The translations under genes were made by a program, and so were the position numbers. From Sorghum bicolor (taxonomy: Eukaryota > Streptophyta > Magnoliopsida > Poales > Poaceae), in the NCBI RefSeq assembly GCF_000003195.3, contig NC_012870.2:4332501-4396500 (forward strand): DNA of 64,000 nucleotides, in the 5' to 3' direction. A model generated the notes under the pieces. The model did no database searches. It was not told where the DNA came from and saw only the letters and a program-made list of their open reading frames with translations. Below are positions 22,000-34,471 of this stretch, piece after piece; position 1 is the stretch's first letter; every line of letters starts with the position of its first letter.

Positions 22000-23294
22000 C
22001 AATCTCTACGGTAACGGTGGTAACATTCTAAAATGTTGAATGCACCTTCCTTCCATATTTCTGCTGCTTGCTTGTTCTTTGTGCAAGTTTCTGATCGATT
22101 CTGACTGCTTGTGGTCCTCTCAAGCTTCATTTAGTGTGGATCACTGATAAGGTCAATCATTTGCTTGTTTCGGTTGCATTCAGTCTCTGTTGCATGATTC
22201 TTGATCGACTGTTTGCAAGCAGACGTGCTACTAGCTTTGGCATGTAGCTGCATATTATTATCCACTCTACTACTTGTTCCATGATTGCAAAAGCACATTT
22301 TTTTATTAGTAGAGCCCACACACCATTTTATTTTGTTTTGTATAAATCCAGTTGCCTATCAAAACCGGTACCAGCCAATGCTAATATCAAATATCTCCAT
22401 AATTTACCAACCTCTAGGGGCAGGATCTTACTATGCTATGTGGTAGGGAAATCCTCTTAACCTAACTGTGTCTTGAGAAAAGAAAACTGTGTTGTGAAAA
22501 CATATATTCTTTTCCTGCAAGTGCAAAGAACGCAACGAGAGTTTTCAATGTTTGCAGTCCTCGGCAACATCTACCACCAACGTTTATACTACTTCACTAA
22601 TCTTACTTGCAGTCATCGGCAGAAAACAGAAGTACATCTCACATCTATCATGTGTAATATTACCATTTATTTATTTTCTCAATTCAACTTTATGTCGTGG
22701 ATATTAATGTGAGAACTCGTCCTTAATAGGACCTCAATGTTGCTCATGGCTGCCATGATCGCATGGTGGAGATCCTGGCTGATTTTTTGTTTCCAATTCG
22801 GCTTTAAAGTTCATTCATTTATTTGTATATCCCAGTTTTTCCTTTCATGGTCGATCGGATAAAGTCTTGCAGCAATCTACATATTACCGATTATTTGTTA
22901 TGCTAGGTGAGCTAATTAAGTCTAGATATATGTTGTGAAGAATTAGGTAAATGTTGGGAAAAAATGGTGATGAGATGAACCGTGAAGTCTTGGGGAGCAT
23001 GGTAGGCTGTACTACTTGTACCGACGCGAGGAGGCGCGAATATACAATGTCGCTGCTGATGTGACCCAAACGTCTGAATGCATGCACTGATTAAGTCGTA
23101 GTCAGGCACTTCAATTTCTGGGCAGGAGACAGCCGCTCTGGTGTACCAGTGGACGGATTCGCTGCCGCTACATTTCAGACTTTTCACGGATGCTCCTGCC
23201 TTTGTGTGAGGTTCCCGTTTTCTGTCCAGTGTGCCAATGTCTTGTAAACAAGCTATCTAATATACTTGTAAAAAAAGCTGTCTACTCTAATATA
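22000..23294. other. Downstream of MIR167; no gene supported
   Basis: Part may belong to the primary miRNA transcript or its introns. A minus-strand open frame at 22912-23187 in a higher-GC patch has no recognised family. Confidence 0.35.
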
Positions 23295-23488
23295 GGCCTG
23301 GATTAGTTGCTTTTTTTTTCAAAATGAACATAGTAGTATTTAACAAATATTGTCTAATCGTTAACTAACTAGACTCAAAAGTTTCGTAAACTGTATAATT
23401 AGTTATTTTTATTTATATTTAATGTTTATGTATTATAAAATTCAATGTAAAATTCTGCAAAATTATTTCTCCGAAACTAAACAAGGCC
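23295..23488. mobile_element. Family A MITE, internally deleted
   Basis: Left end GGCCTGGATTAGTTGC, right end CCGAAACTAAACAAGGCC, shortened interior. No matching target duplication. Confidence 0.7.
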
Positions 23489-24048
23489 ACGAAGCCACAT
23501 TTAACAAGCTAGCTATTTTCTACAGGAGGCCTACTTGCTTGCCGGTATTGATAGCAATCTACATACAACTCTGTTTTTCCATCGCGGTTTCTTTTCTTCA
23601 TCGGCGCCCCACCATGCCCACGGGAGCTGTATAACGAGCTAGCTATAAGATAACTCAGTTTAGCTTGCTTTTTTGACTCATTTAGCTCGCTAGTCTCATA
23701 TAAAAAAATACATAATAAAATCTATATTATGTATTTATCTTTCTTTTTCCGAAATATACTATATATATTTTTCTAAAGCGTGACAATAGTAATAATATAA
23801 GCAATCAATCTTTAAGTCTTACATCATATAAAAAAATAATATGTGATAACTATACAACTATGTTCTATACTCCATATATCATGCATAATGCAATTGTAAT
23901 CCTTTACTGATTATACATAGAAATTTACAATAAGGTACAGTGGTAGTAACCCTAAATTTAGAGCATGTTTAGAACTAAGTGATACAAAACATAGAAAAGA
24001 GAAGAACACTAGAAAATATTATAGTGAATAGTTTGGAATGTATACTTG
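23489..24048. other. Intergenic, AT-rich, no gene seen
   Basis: The short phrase ctgtataacgagctagc occurs at about 23626 and again at 24380, suggesting local shuffling. Otherwise unremarkable. Confidence 0.4.
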
Positions 24049-24279
24049 GGCCTTGTTTAGTTGGCAAAAAATTTTGTTTTTGGCTACTGTAACATTTCGT
24101 TTTTATTTGACAAACATTGTCCAATCACGGAGTAACTAGGCTCAAAAGATTCATCTCACAGATTACAGGTAAACTGTGCAGTTAGTTTTTATTTTCGTCT
24201 ATATTTAATGCTACATGCATGCGACCAAAGATTCGATGTGATTGGGAATCTTGAAAATTTTTGCGAACTAAACAAGGCC
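24049..24279. mobile_element. Family A MITE, 3-bp target duplication TTG
   Basis: Ends GGCCTTGTTTAGTTGG and GCGAACTAAACAAGGCC are flanked by TTG at 24046-24048 and 24280-24282. Confidence 0.88.
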
Positions 24280-24342
24280 TTGTTTGGAAAGGAGAAAAGG
24301 TAGAGGAAAGTGACCAAGCATTGCAAGAGAGAAGAAAATTTT

Positions 24343-24641
24343 GGCCTTGTTTAGTTTCAAAAAAGTTTGAAAAATCGATGCTGTATAACGAGCTAGCAAC
24401 GGCCTTGTTTAGTTTCAAAAAAAATTGGAAAATTGATACTGTAGCACTTTCGTTTGTATTTGACAAATATTGTTTAATTATGGACTAATTAGGCTTAAAA
24501 GATTCGTCTCGTCAATTTCGACTAAACTGTGTAATTAGTTTTTATTTTTGTCTATATTTAATACTCTATACATGCGTCTAAAGATTCGACGTGACGGGGA
24601 ATCTGAAAAATTTTGTAAAATTTTTTGGGAACTAAACAAGG
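24343..24641. mobile_element. Two abutting family A MITE copies, first one a fragment
   Basis: A left-end fragment (GGCCTTGTTTAGTTTC...) at 24343-24380 is followed by a second full left end at 24401 and a right end GGAACTAAACAAGGAA near 24641. The 20-bp gap between them matches sequence at 23626. Confidence 0.75.
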
Positions 24642-25450
24642 AACTCAACGTTCCTTCATTCCAAACTGAAACTCAACATTCATTAGTTCCAAATTTAAAC
24701 GAACTCAATATTCCTTCGGTCCAAACACAATAAAGTGAATCCTTTTCTTTAGAGTTTATCCCTTTGAGAATCTTTTGATATAAACAGACCCTTATAGGGT
24801 TGAGTTGCCCAGCTACCAACCAATTATAGAGTACAAAATAAGTCATATTTTCTCAAGAAAAAAAGACAAACCATTGGGGATGTTTAAATTCAGGTTAAAA
24901 TTTGGAGGTGTCATATCGAGTATTCAGATAATAATAATTAAAAAATAAATTACAGAAATATTCAGTTATCCATGAGATGAACTTATTAAGCTTAATCAAT
25001 CTATTGAGCAACAGGTTTAAAGATAATTAGGCTTAAAAATTTCGTCTCGTAAATTGAGCAACATGTTTATCTCGAGTACAGTTTCACATTATAACACGTC
25101 ATCAAGATTGAAATGAAACCACTCGACAATGAAGCATTTCACTTTGTTGTTTTCAAGGCTAAGCAAACATTTAATTACTGCAAGATGATTGAATCACATG
25201 CAAGATGGTGAAATGATCTGGCCCTCAGTGGGGATTTCATCTTGTTTCACCGCGTAGGAAACAACGCCCGCGGAGCTTCACCATGGTGAAACTACTTTTT
25301 GATCTTTCCTCTTCGTTTTATGCAAAAAAAGTACAGTTTTACTGATATAACGCTCTAATAAATGTACATGACATCTTGGTGAAACCGCACTGAGATTGGC
25401 CTTAGCTCAAGTCGTTAAAAAATACATAAATGAGCACAGTGAAGGACTAT
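24642..25450. other. Intergenic, AT-rich, no gene seen
   Basis: A short repeated phrase (aactcaa(c/t)(g/a)ttcctt) occurs three times at 24642-24720. The rest shows no coding or RNA gene. Confidence 0.4.
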
Positions 25451-25777
25451 GGTCCTGTTTGACACAAGTCAACTTCACTAGTAAAACTGTTTTTTTTATA
25501 AAATAGCTTCATAAGCAACTTTCTAAATGAAGCTAAGCTATTTTGAAAAAAGTGTTTGGTAAAATTGCTTCACCAACTATTTTTTTGCATAGATGAGAGA
25601 AAGAAATGAGGGAGAGAGCTGCAATAAGCTACTTTTTTCAGCTTCATCCCACTCATATTTTTGTAGGGGGGAAGAAAAACAGCTTCACTCATGAAGCTAT
25701 TTTGGAAATAAGTGTTTGACAAAAAAAAACAGCTTACAACAGCTTATGAAGTTGTTATAAACTGTAGCAAACAGGCC
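25451..25777. mobile_element. MITE with ends GGTCCTGTTTG / CAAACAGGCC (family D)
   Basis: Terminal inverted repeats of about 11 bp bound a 327-bp unit rich in agcttc/gaagct, so that it can fold back on itself. Flanks TAT and TTG do not match, so the exact ends may be off by a few bases. Confidence 0.6.
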
Positions 25778-26834
25778 TTGACTTTGACGTGTTGGCTTTG
25801 GCTCTGGCTTTTTCTATATCTGAATGTTTCGAAAGAGTCCGTGACTATCCTGCACGAAAGAGGAAGAACTCAAATGCCAGTCTTAATGCATAATTTTATG
25901 GCAAATTTATTAAAACTATAAACTAGTTAACCAAGCCACAAAAGTTCTATAGAGATGAAACTCTTATCTCATCTAATAAAACTTTTTTTATTTAATGACC
26001 CTATCAAATCAATAATTTTATTTATGTAACACTATATTTAATATGTATGACACTTTTATAAAACATACGTCGACGCTTACCTAACAAGCCAAGTGAGTCC
26101 CCACCCGACCGTGCCTTCTCTCGCCCGATCACTCTCCCCGTCGAGCCTCGATCTTGTCTCCACACTTGCGCTTTCTTCTTCGGCCTCCCTTGGACCGAGC
26201 CGTGGTTAATGCCAAAGCTGTGTGGGGGCCTAACCCTTGCCGTGTCAGTATTCCAGCTGAGGAAGGGTTAATTAAAGGCTTAAAGCTATTTAAAAATAGT
26301 TTAGGGTTCTAAAATAAAAAAAGAGTAGAGGCTCTGTTTTATGTAATAATACCACGTGAGATAACACTAGTAAACATACGCTCACAAATAAGCATAGAGA
26401 TCTGTTTTATTATGTATATACTAGTAGTCTTACTGTGCATCTATATATATATATGATTATGGCCCAATTAAGACCCAATTGGCATGTGCATGATGCCACT
26501 GGTATGGTATGGTACGGTGCATGATGCATGCATGGCATGCGGTGTCAGCGTTGTAAGCATATGTGTACGACGGATCGGTGGAGGTGTCGCGAGCAAGACA
26601 AGAATTAAAGGTAAACCACTAATCGAACAGCTGTATGCTACGGCCGCATTAACGCCTGCACCGATCGCTAGCTATGGCCTGTGTCAGCGATGCATATAGA
26701 TCAGCAGGCCGCAGCGCAGCCCTGGTCCTGGTGCTGATGCTGATGCTGGGCTGCTGTGCCACCCTTCAGATTTTACACTACACACTCTAGTTCAGGGGCC
26801 GTACTATCTTGTAGTATTGTGTTTGTCCCTTTGA
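25778..26834. other. Intergenic; small GC-rich block at 26095-26240, no gene
   Basis: The GC-rich block (cccgaccgtgcc, cttcggcctccc) has no conserved frame. A stretch of atgc-rich repeats (gcatgatgcatgcatgg) lies near 26515. Confidence 0.4.
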
Positions 26835-27036
26835 GGCCCGTTTGATTTCCTCGCTCTTGTCACATCCACGTATATAAAATATTAAATATAAATTATTTAT
26901 AAAATTAAAAAAATAGTTAAATAGTAATTTATAAGATAAATTTTTTTAGTCTAGTTAGTCCATAATTAGACATTAATTACTAAAATTGGAATTACTATAA
27001 TATTTTAAAATTTTAACATGCTCAACCAAACGCTCC
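26835..27036. mobile_element. Family B MITE
   Basis: Left end GGCCCGTTTGATTTCC, interior attaaatataaattatttat, right end CTCAACCAAACGCTCC. No clear target duplication. Confidence 0.65.
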
Positions 27037-27794
27037 TTATACGAGTACTGCTGAGGAAGGAACTCGCAAATGCATCATGTTGTATGATCATAAGACGTGC
27101 ATCGTTTTTGTTACTGGTAGTATAATACTAGCAAACATATTATCTGCATATTGTAACAGACGTGCATCATGTTGTATGATCATAAGACTTATAATTAGCT
27201 AGCTGCGAATATCTCATTAGATTTAATTGGAATCCGTGAAACCTTGTTTTGATTAAATCATAGTATGGCACATTATAAATGCTGGCCGCAATAAAAGATT
27301 CATCTTATATGTAAATTATCTGACGATATGATTGACTATTAAATAGGTGGTTATTGTCTACGTCTAAAAAACATAGAAGTGAAAAATTTATACTTTTATC
27401 TTAAATATATAGATAAGTACTAAATGAATTTGGCTAGCATCAGTAGTTGCACTGGAGGCAACACGGCCCTCGACCAAACTTTTTTTTATCCCTCTTATAT
27501 TAATATAATACAAAGATACATGTATATCTGGTGTCTTCAAAAATTATAAGATAAATTGACAGCTGTGATATGGAGGTGGGGGGGACTAGATCAACTGGAA
27601 TGTTTAGTTGGCCGTTTGAGTGACCCAAATTCTCTTATGAGAATCACACCACGACGACGACACAGGTAGATCACAAAAAAGCTAAAAAAAACCCTGCCCC
27701 ATTACTAGAATCATTTTTAACTTGCTCTCGCACGAAAATCACTTCATCCGAAAACCAGGGAGTTGAAGATCTACAAAATAAACCAACATTACAT
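27037..27794. other. Intergenic, AT-rich, no gene seen
   Basis: A phrase (gtgcatcatgttgtatgatc) is repeated near 27071 and 27163. No gene was recognised. Confidence 0.4.
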
Positions 27795-28034
27795 AGGCCT
27801 TGTTTAGTTCCGATTTTTTTTTGGTTTTAGGTACTGTAATATTTTTATTTTTATTTGGTAAATATTGTCCAATAGACTAATTAAGTTTAAAAGATTTATC
27901 TCACGATTTACAAACAAACTGTACAATTAATTTTTATTTTCGTTTATATTTAATGCTCAATATATGCGTCGCAAAATTCAATATGATGAGGAATCTTAAT
28001 TTTTTTTATTTTTAGGGTGAACTAAAACAAAACC
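27795..28034. mobile_element. Family A MITE, diverged right end
   Basis: Left end GGCCTTGTTTAGTTCCG; interior ttgtccaatagactaattaa; right end gtgaactaaaacaaaacc. Confidence 0.75.
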
Positions 28035-28548
28035 TCAATACAACTCTCTGAATGGAATAATTATAGGCTCCACAAGATGGTACCATGTCTCTAGATAGAC
28101 AAACCATGTAGTTTATAGATGGCGAGACAGATGACCTGACATGGCATGACCTGCCTAATACACAAAAATAAAATCCAATTGATTGGTGTTGTGTATATCA
28201 CAATCTTCTCAATTTCCACCATTGGAGGGATTTCAACGCTTTATTGCTTTGAGCTGAACCACCTTGAGCTATATGATTTTGGATTTGTCGGACCACTTGA
28301 TCAAAATCACACTTGCCATCCAAAAGTCACCTTTCTAAATAATTCAACAATTGTTTAATCCTCCCATGACAACGTGACTTTACAAAAGCATCCTTTTTCT
28401 AAAAAATAATTGTCACCTCGACCGGCCCTAAAGAACAAATATTTGTTCAATTTGCGCTGCTTATTAGAGGGTCTGATGATCCGCGAACCATGGAAGCAAT
28501 GCAGTACAGTGCGTAGCAAACTCTTCTACTACTAGTAGGGATCATCCA
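28035..28548. other. Intergenic, no gene supported
   Basis: A 70-residue open frame at 28146-28358 has no recognised features. Confidence 0.35.
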
Positions 28549-28774
28549 GGCCTTGTTTACTTACAAAATATTTTGCAAAATATAAATATTATCAATTTCG
28601 TTTGTATTTTAAAAAATATTATCTAGGCTCAAAAGATTCGTCTCCTCAATTACGACCAAACTGTGTAATTAGTTTTTATTTTCGTCTATATTTAATACTT
28701 GATGCATACATCTAAAAATTCAATTGACGGAGAATCTAAGAAATTTTACAATTTTTTTTTGAACTAAACAGGGC
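28549..28774. mobile_element. Family A MITE, probable target duplication CCA
   Basis: Left end GGCCTTGTTTACTTAC is preceded by CCA; right end GAACTAAACAGGGC is followed by CCA. The host word gcaatgcagtacagt occurs on both sides (28496 and 28790). Confidence 0.75.
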
Positions 28775-28820
28775 CCAGTCATCATGCAAGCAATGCAGTA
28801 CAGTACCATGTACTGTAGTA

Positions 28821-29059
28821 CTTCCTTCATAACCTTAAAATAAATCATTTTAGACAATAACAAAATCTTCAAAGTCTAACTTTAACTTCTTGTTTTTATA
28901 AAAATATTTATAAAAAAGTGATATAGATATATTTTTATGAAAGTATTTTTCAAGACAAATATATTCATATAGATATAATTTGCGTGTATTTTCAAAAACA
29001 ACTTAAAAGTTATTCATGATTTATATTGTCATATTGTCAGTGTTTAAATCTAAAGGGAG
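28821..29059. mobile_element. Stowaway-like MITE, first of a back-to-back pair
   Basis: It is bounded by TA-cttccttcataacc and aaagggag-TA. AT-rich interior. It shares the TA at 29060-29061 with the next element. Confidence 0.6.
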
Positions 29060-29061
29060 TA

Positions 29062-29277
29062 CTCCTTCTGTCCTAAAAAGACTTTTAGAAATCATGTTTG
29101 ACCGTTCATTTTATTTAAAATTTTTATGTAAATTCTAAAATAATTAAATTATTAATAAAATATGTCTAATGATAAAATAGATTTTAATAAAATATATAAT
29201 ATTTATGTAAAAATTTTAAATAAGACGAATGATGAAACAAGATGTCTGAAGAGTGCTTCTTTTTGGAACGGAGGGAG
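29062..29277. mobile_element. Stowaway MITE, second of the pair
   Basis: It is bounded by TA-CTCCTTCTGTCC and GGAACGGAGGGAG-TA, the canonical Stowaway (Tc1/Mariner) inverted ends with TA target duplication. Confidence 0.85.
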
Positions 29278-30372
29278 TATGTAGTAACGTACGCCTAGCT
29301 AGCTTGCACAGTATTGCTACGTACGTACGTACAGGTACGAGTGCTTTAGAAATTGCAGTATCTAACGTGCAGTAACAGACTAAACAGTAGTAGTAGTAGT
29401 TTATCACCTGGAAGGAGTATCGTGCATGGCCATGGGTACGCGCGCCTGCTGCCTCTCTGGTCTCTGCACCTTGCATGTGCCCTCCCCGCATGCGTGCTTC
29501 CCGCGTGCGCTGCCATGCATGCGTGCATGCTAAAGCTGCCGCGCCGCGCACGCCGCCTCGCCTAGGGCGTCCGGCTCCGTCGCCCCTACCCTCCCTGCTG
29601 GCCTGCTCTGCTAGCCGCGCCGGAAGTCCGGCACGCACGCAGATCTGGAGCGCCCATCTCCGATCCGACGCCACGTGTCGCCGGCGGCCGGCGGCGAGAG
29701 TAGCAGGTGATCCATCGTGTCGATCCCGGGCAGAGACGGTGAACAGTGAAAGAAGCCGTGCAGGTGCTGGTGCTGGTGGTCTCGTAGAAAGGAAAAGGAT
29801 GGGCTGGTGGTCTGCCGCAACCAATCCGCTCGCGACGGTCCGTCCATGGCAGTGGGCAGTGGTGGCCCAGCCCAGCCCAGCCCAGCCCATACCGAACATA
29901 CACGCAAATTATTGGTGCCATCTGCCAATCAAGGGGAATGTCCACACGCAGCGGCAGACGGTTGCGTGATCCGAGTTTTTCGACACTATTTCCGCACAGT
30001 TGCGCCCATGTCCGCCTGCTACAACTCTTACTTCCTCCGTTTTTCATTGAATAGAATAAATTAATTCTTAAAATTATCTTAAATCAAATATTTATTTAAA
30101 CTTTTACTATATATGTATAAATTTTATGATATTAATTTAGTATCATTAGATGTACTGTAAAATATATTCTCATAATACATATATTTGATGTCATAAAATA
30201 TATACATCTTTTTAATAAACTCTGTTAAATATACACAACTCTAGAAAGGCCAAACCAGTACTCCGTGTGTTGATTTATAGAGAACAGTCTATTCAGATAA
30301 ACACTAGGACTGGCTTCCGTATGAACATAGCCACGCCTGCTACCTTTGCTCCGATCCAACATAAACAGATTG
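29278..30372. other. Downstream of the YGL/LRDR gene; GC-rich patch, no gene supported
   Basis: 29400-29960 is GC-rich with long open frames on both strands (up to 227 aa), but the products are low-complexity without domains. It includes a cagcc pentamer repeat at about 29862-29887. A Stowaway-like end (cttcctccgttttt) lies near 30029. The 3' UTR of the minus-strand gene probably covers the last 100 bp or so. Confidence 0.45.
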
Positions 30373-32631
30373 TTAGTATTGTGAAGACCAATCGGCGGCG
30401 CTGCCGACCCTTGGAATGCTGGTCTTGGTCTCCTTCTTGGCGCTTGCATCGACCGTGTACGTCGTGCCGCACACCTCGCCCTTGCTGTCCACCCACGGCA
30501 CCGGCTTAACCTCGTTCATCGGGTGCTCGTAGCTCTTCAGCCCCCCGGACGTCGTGAAGAAGAAGCCTGATGCAGTGCAGCCATCGAGAGCCAAGCGTCA
30601 GCAGCCAGAACAGGGTGCACAGTGACAAGAAACACTTCTGCTCAATTTGGGTTTCTTTTTACCTTTGGGAAACGGGGCAGAGGATTTTCCACAGGCCTTC
30701 TTCACGAGATCGATGTCGTCAGAGACCACAAGACGGCCATCGGTATCAGCGCCCCAGTAGAATGGAACGTTTCCATCGGGATCCTGTGATGAGGTCATCG
30801 TCAGTTGCCTATCAATACCGGCAATACTAGTATTGTACATCGTAGCCAACGATCAAATTGACCATGGCCTTGTTTAGTTCACCCCGAAATCAAAAAAGTT
30901 TTCAAGATCACCCGTCACATCAAATCTTGTGGCACATGTATGAAGCATTAAATATAGATGAAAACAAAAACTAATTACACAGTTTGTCTGTAAATCGCAA
31001 GACGAATCTTTTGATCCTAGTTAGTTTATGTTTGGACAATATTTGTCAAATAAAAACGAAAGTGCTATAGTAGCGAAATCCGAAATTTTTTCGGAACTAA
31101 ACAAGGCCAAGAATAAATGAACAATGCACAGCTCTATCTGTTCTTTAAATGTAGGATGCTGACATGAAGATGTTAGACAGAAGCATCAAGAACATCCATT
31201 TTAGGGAAATATAGATAGTGATGTTGTTGTTCTTGTTAAAGCTGAAAACTCAAACATTGATAAAATGTCTCGTAGATGATCATGATCACGAAATACTAGG
31301 TTAGATTTTCAAGAAGTACAAATATCATTTTTTAAACAAATGTAACACCACCATTCAACATATAAGTGTCATAATCCCAATTAGCAGGAATTTGATTTGA
31401 TGCTGTTAATTCTACACTAACGCTATGATCCAATAGTCTGCTGAAAAAATGGCATTGCCACGTCAACCTTAAGCAAAACTTTTAACTGTATATGTATGAT
31501 GCCGATTCTATATGGATCCCAAGACGAATTGAGTTTTCATCCACATAGAGCAACCAGAATACACTAGGCACAAAACATTTTTTTAATACCACCATTTGAC
31601 TAATTTATTCATAAACTGTCTGCTCCTAAGATGTGAATGATGCCAAGATAAAAAAAAAGAAAGAAAGAAGATACGTACTTAGTACAATATACTGAGTACA
31701 ATATAGGAGTAGTTCACTTACAGTAGCCATGAAGACCGACTTAGTCGTGCAATCGTACAGAACAAATGCAAATTTTCCACTAATGTCTCTCACAACTTGA
31801 TCTGCAGGATAAGGACCCCTGTCCCTCAAGGTCCTGTAAGCTTCAATGATGATGTTGACCTCATTAGTACCTTTACTTAATCCATATTGCTGCTTGAGGA
31901 CCGCAAAGTTCGCAATTGTGCCTTGGAACATGCAGAATATGTTATCCACCGCCCCAAATAACCTGCAACCACAAACGATTTGTTTGAGAACGAGGTACGA
32001 CAAATACCGCTAACGCAACTACAATTCAGTCAGGGCCTGACAGAGTTTATAATAAAACTGCTCGTTGTGGGTAGCGTAGCAGTGTCCTGTCTGTAGTTCA
32101 GCAAAAACTAACAAGGAAACGGCTCTGATCTGATGATTGGTTAGTGAGGATGTATCGATGAAGCATCGGCAGGTCTGTTGCCTGTTGATTAGTTTTTCTG
32201 AATCCGTGAGAATGCAATCATATATAGACGTAAATGTCTGACCAAATAGTGAAAATGCTATCAAGGGAACTAATTAGTTGAAGCAGATGATGAATGCTGG
32301 GAGATAAACAAGCGATTGTTAATCTCGCAGGATTGCCAGTTTGTCACGCGAGAGAAAATCAGTAAAACGAGGATCAGATCAGAGAGCACACATTCTGCAC
32401 AGCGGAGGCAATACAAAAAGAGGCAAGCTCGACTCACCTGGGGAGGAGGGGGCTCTGTTTGCTGGAGGAGTAGGCCATGGCGCCGGACCCGCCAAGGTTG
32501 ACGGTGACCGCGTCGGGGCGCGCCTCTCTGAACCGATCAGCGAGGCACGCCGCGCTGTCGCCACCCGCGGCGCCCGGCTGCCGCAGCCCCTCCGGGCTCG
32601 GCGCCACCGACCGATCGAACACCGCCAGCAT
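30373..32631 (-). CDS. Stem-specific TSJT1/AILP-like protein with YGL and LRDR motifs (DUF3700)
   Basis: Four exons on the minus strand: 32631-32438, 31962-31722, 30783-30663 and 30566-30373. All junctions are GT-AG and in phase, giving 249 aa. The start MLAVFDRSVAPSPEGLRQPG and AVTVNLGGSG are hallmarks of the aluminium-induced/auxin-down-regulated family. The naming motifs YGL (91-93) and LRDR (110-113) are both present, as are GKFAFVLYD and SDDIDLVKKACG. The fold is related to class II glutamine amidotransferase N-terminal domains, but the catalytic Cys2 is not conserved (residue 2 is Leu), so an amidotransferase activity is unlikely. Members are soluble stress- and sugar-responsive proteins of unclear biochemical role. 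Length fits the family (about 230-260). Family A MITEs sit in the second intron and upstream of the promoter. Confidence 0.95.
30866..31108. mobile_element. Family A MITE inside an intron of the YGL/LRDR gene
   Basis: Left end GGCCTTGTTTAGTTCAC, right end TCGGAACTAAACAAGGCC. It lies between coding exons 2 and 3. Flanks CAT and AAG do not match. Confidence 0.88.
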
Positions 32632-32798
32632 CTCCGCGGCAAGGTCCCCCCGCCCAAAGCTGCGATGCGATCCGCGCGTCGCCCTCGCTCTCCTCTACCT
32701 CGTATACGCTCCCGCTGCCACGCGCCGCGAGCTTGCCGATCGCCACAAGCGTTTCGATGGGGATGATGATGACGACGACGGGCGGAGTGGTGGCGGGC

Positions 32799-32805
32799 TT
32801 ATATT
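32799..32805 (-). promoter_or_regulatory. TATA box of the YGL/LRDR gene
   Basis: The minus strand reads ATATAAG within ccccaatataagcccg, about 170 bp before the start codon. Position and context fit a grass core promoter. Confidence 0.55.
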
Positions 32806-32963
32806 GGGGTGGTGCGTGCGTGCGCGGGGAAGGCGGGAGAAGGATCAGGACTGATCCACACGGCGCCGCGGGGCCCACGGCACACCTGTCGCGGCCAGTC
32901 ACCGGCCGCCGCGCACTCGTCGGGCGCGGAGAGGATAAAGACAAACAGGTAAATAGCAATTCC

Positions 32964-33206
32964 GCCCTTGTTTAGTTCACCCTGAAAACCAAAAAATTTT
33001 CAAGATTTTCCGTCACATCGAATCTTGTAGCACATGTATAAAACATTAAATATAGATAAAAACAAAAACTAATTACACAGTTTAGTTGTAAATCACGAGA
33101 CGAATCTTTTGATCATAGTTAGTTTATGATTAGATAATATTTATCACAAACAAACGAAAGTGCTACAATACCGAAAACTTTTCACTTTTCGGAACTAAAC
33201 AAGGCC
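32964..33206. mobile_element. Family A MITE in the YGL/LRDR gene promoter, target duplication TCC
   Basis: Ends GCCCTTGTTTAGTTCAC and TCGGAACTAAACAAGGCC are flanked by TCC at 32961-32963 and 33207-33209. It lies about 160 bp upstream of the TATA box. It is close in sequence to the intronic copy at 30866. Confidence 0.88.
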
Positions 33207-34471
33207 TCCCTTTTCCTTCTAGAAAAAGTAACCACCAACGGGAAAAGAAAGAACCAACCGGAAATGGAGTATGCCATTTGCTATTCTCTAGTATGTCGAA
33301 CTCGAATAAAGGGTTTGATCTGTTTTTTTTTTTGAGAAACAAAATAAAGGGTTTGATGGCCGGGAAAGATGGAAACGTGTTCAGTTGTGGAGGCCCATTT
33401 AGGGAATGAGCCCATTGTAGGAGTGGTACTACTTTGAAGTTTGAATTTTGAATGGCCAACGTCAGATATGAAAGAAGAGGGCCCAGAGCCCACAGGGGAC
33501 TACTAGCATGAAACAATTCCCTCAAGAAAAAGTAGCATCAAACATCTTCCAATCATCTTTGGCTAAGAAAAAGAAAAGAAGCATAGAACTGAAATCCAAT
33601 AAGTTTCGATTTCTTTTTGCTAACCCTTTGGCTACCAATTGGAGTGAGAATAAAAAATTACGGTGCCATATGTAAAGGTCTGGCAGATAAACGCTCTACA
33701 TTTCAGAAGTTGAAAACAAGTTTTGCATGCAAACAGATCTCCGGGCACTGGCGCTGACCAACCTAGTACATGTGTAACAGTGTAAGATTGAGTTCAAAAC
33801 GTCTTCCAATCACCTTTGGAGGAGGGAGGAATTCCAGCGGCACGACCACTTCGGATCAGTAGCAAAGCAGAGCATCTCATGATCACAGCTTCCCATAGCA
33901 ACGAGAAAACCAGAAGGAAGGCAATGAGACATAAGTGGGTAAATCAAGACAATGATGTGGAAAAAATACGGCGATAAATACGTTATGTACAGACCAAAGG
34001 TGCACATGATAAGTTACTATAGATCAGCAGACATAGAAGGATCACTTTACATATATACAAGCTATCTGGTCTTTCCCTACAATCTCATAGTGCAGCTTGG
34101 CAGGCCACTGCACTGTACCAGCGCTGCGATTAGTTAGAACAGATACACTGATAGCCTGCAGGCAACATAACCATGTTGTTTGCACAAACATTGTCCACGG
34201 TAACAGGGTCGGGCAGTAGGCCAAAAGAAAACAAACTATGGTATCCAGAGATACCATAGGAACATCTTAATCCAACTTCCATCCGCATGCTGAAGACTGT
34301 ATTAACAACCACAGTTGATATAGCATCTCATTGACTGAAGGGTCGAATCGGGTACAAAACTGTGATACACGAGCATATAATGGTAAAGATACTCGGAGCC
34401 ATTGTGATAAAACAAGTACCGCTAATGTCTGGATCCATGTTCTTTCAGTTGAGGCAGGCTACCTTCTGAGA
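33207..34471. other. Region 3' of the heat shock factor gene
   Basis: The nearer part is probably the 3' UTR of the minus-strand heat shock factor gene. Its end is not defined. A short duplicated phrase (aataaagggtttgat) occurs near 33306 and 33344. No other gene was seen. Confidence 0.45.

Noticed and set aside
29216..29899. 227-codon minus-strand open frame in GC-rich DNA
   Set aside because: The product has no domain and no conserved composition, overlaps a Stowaway end, and equally long frames exist on the opposite strand; GC content explains them.
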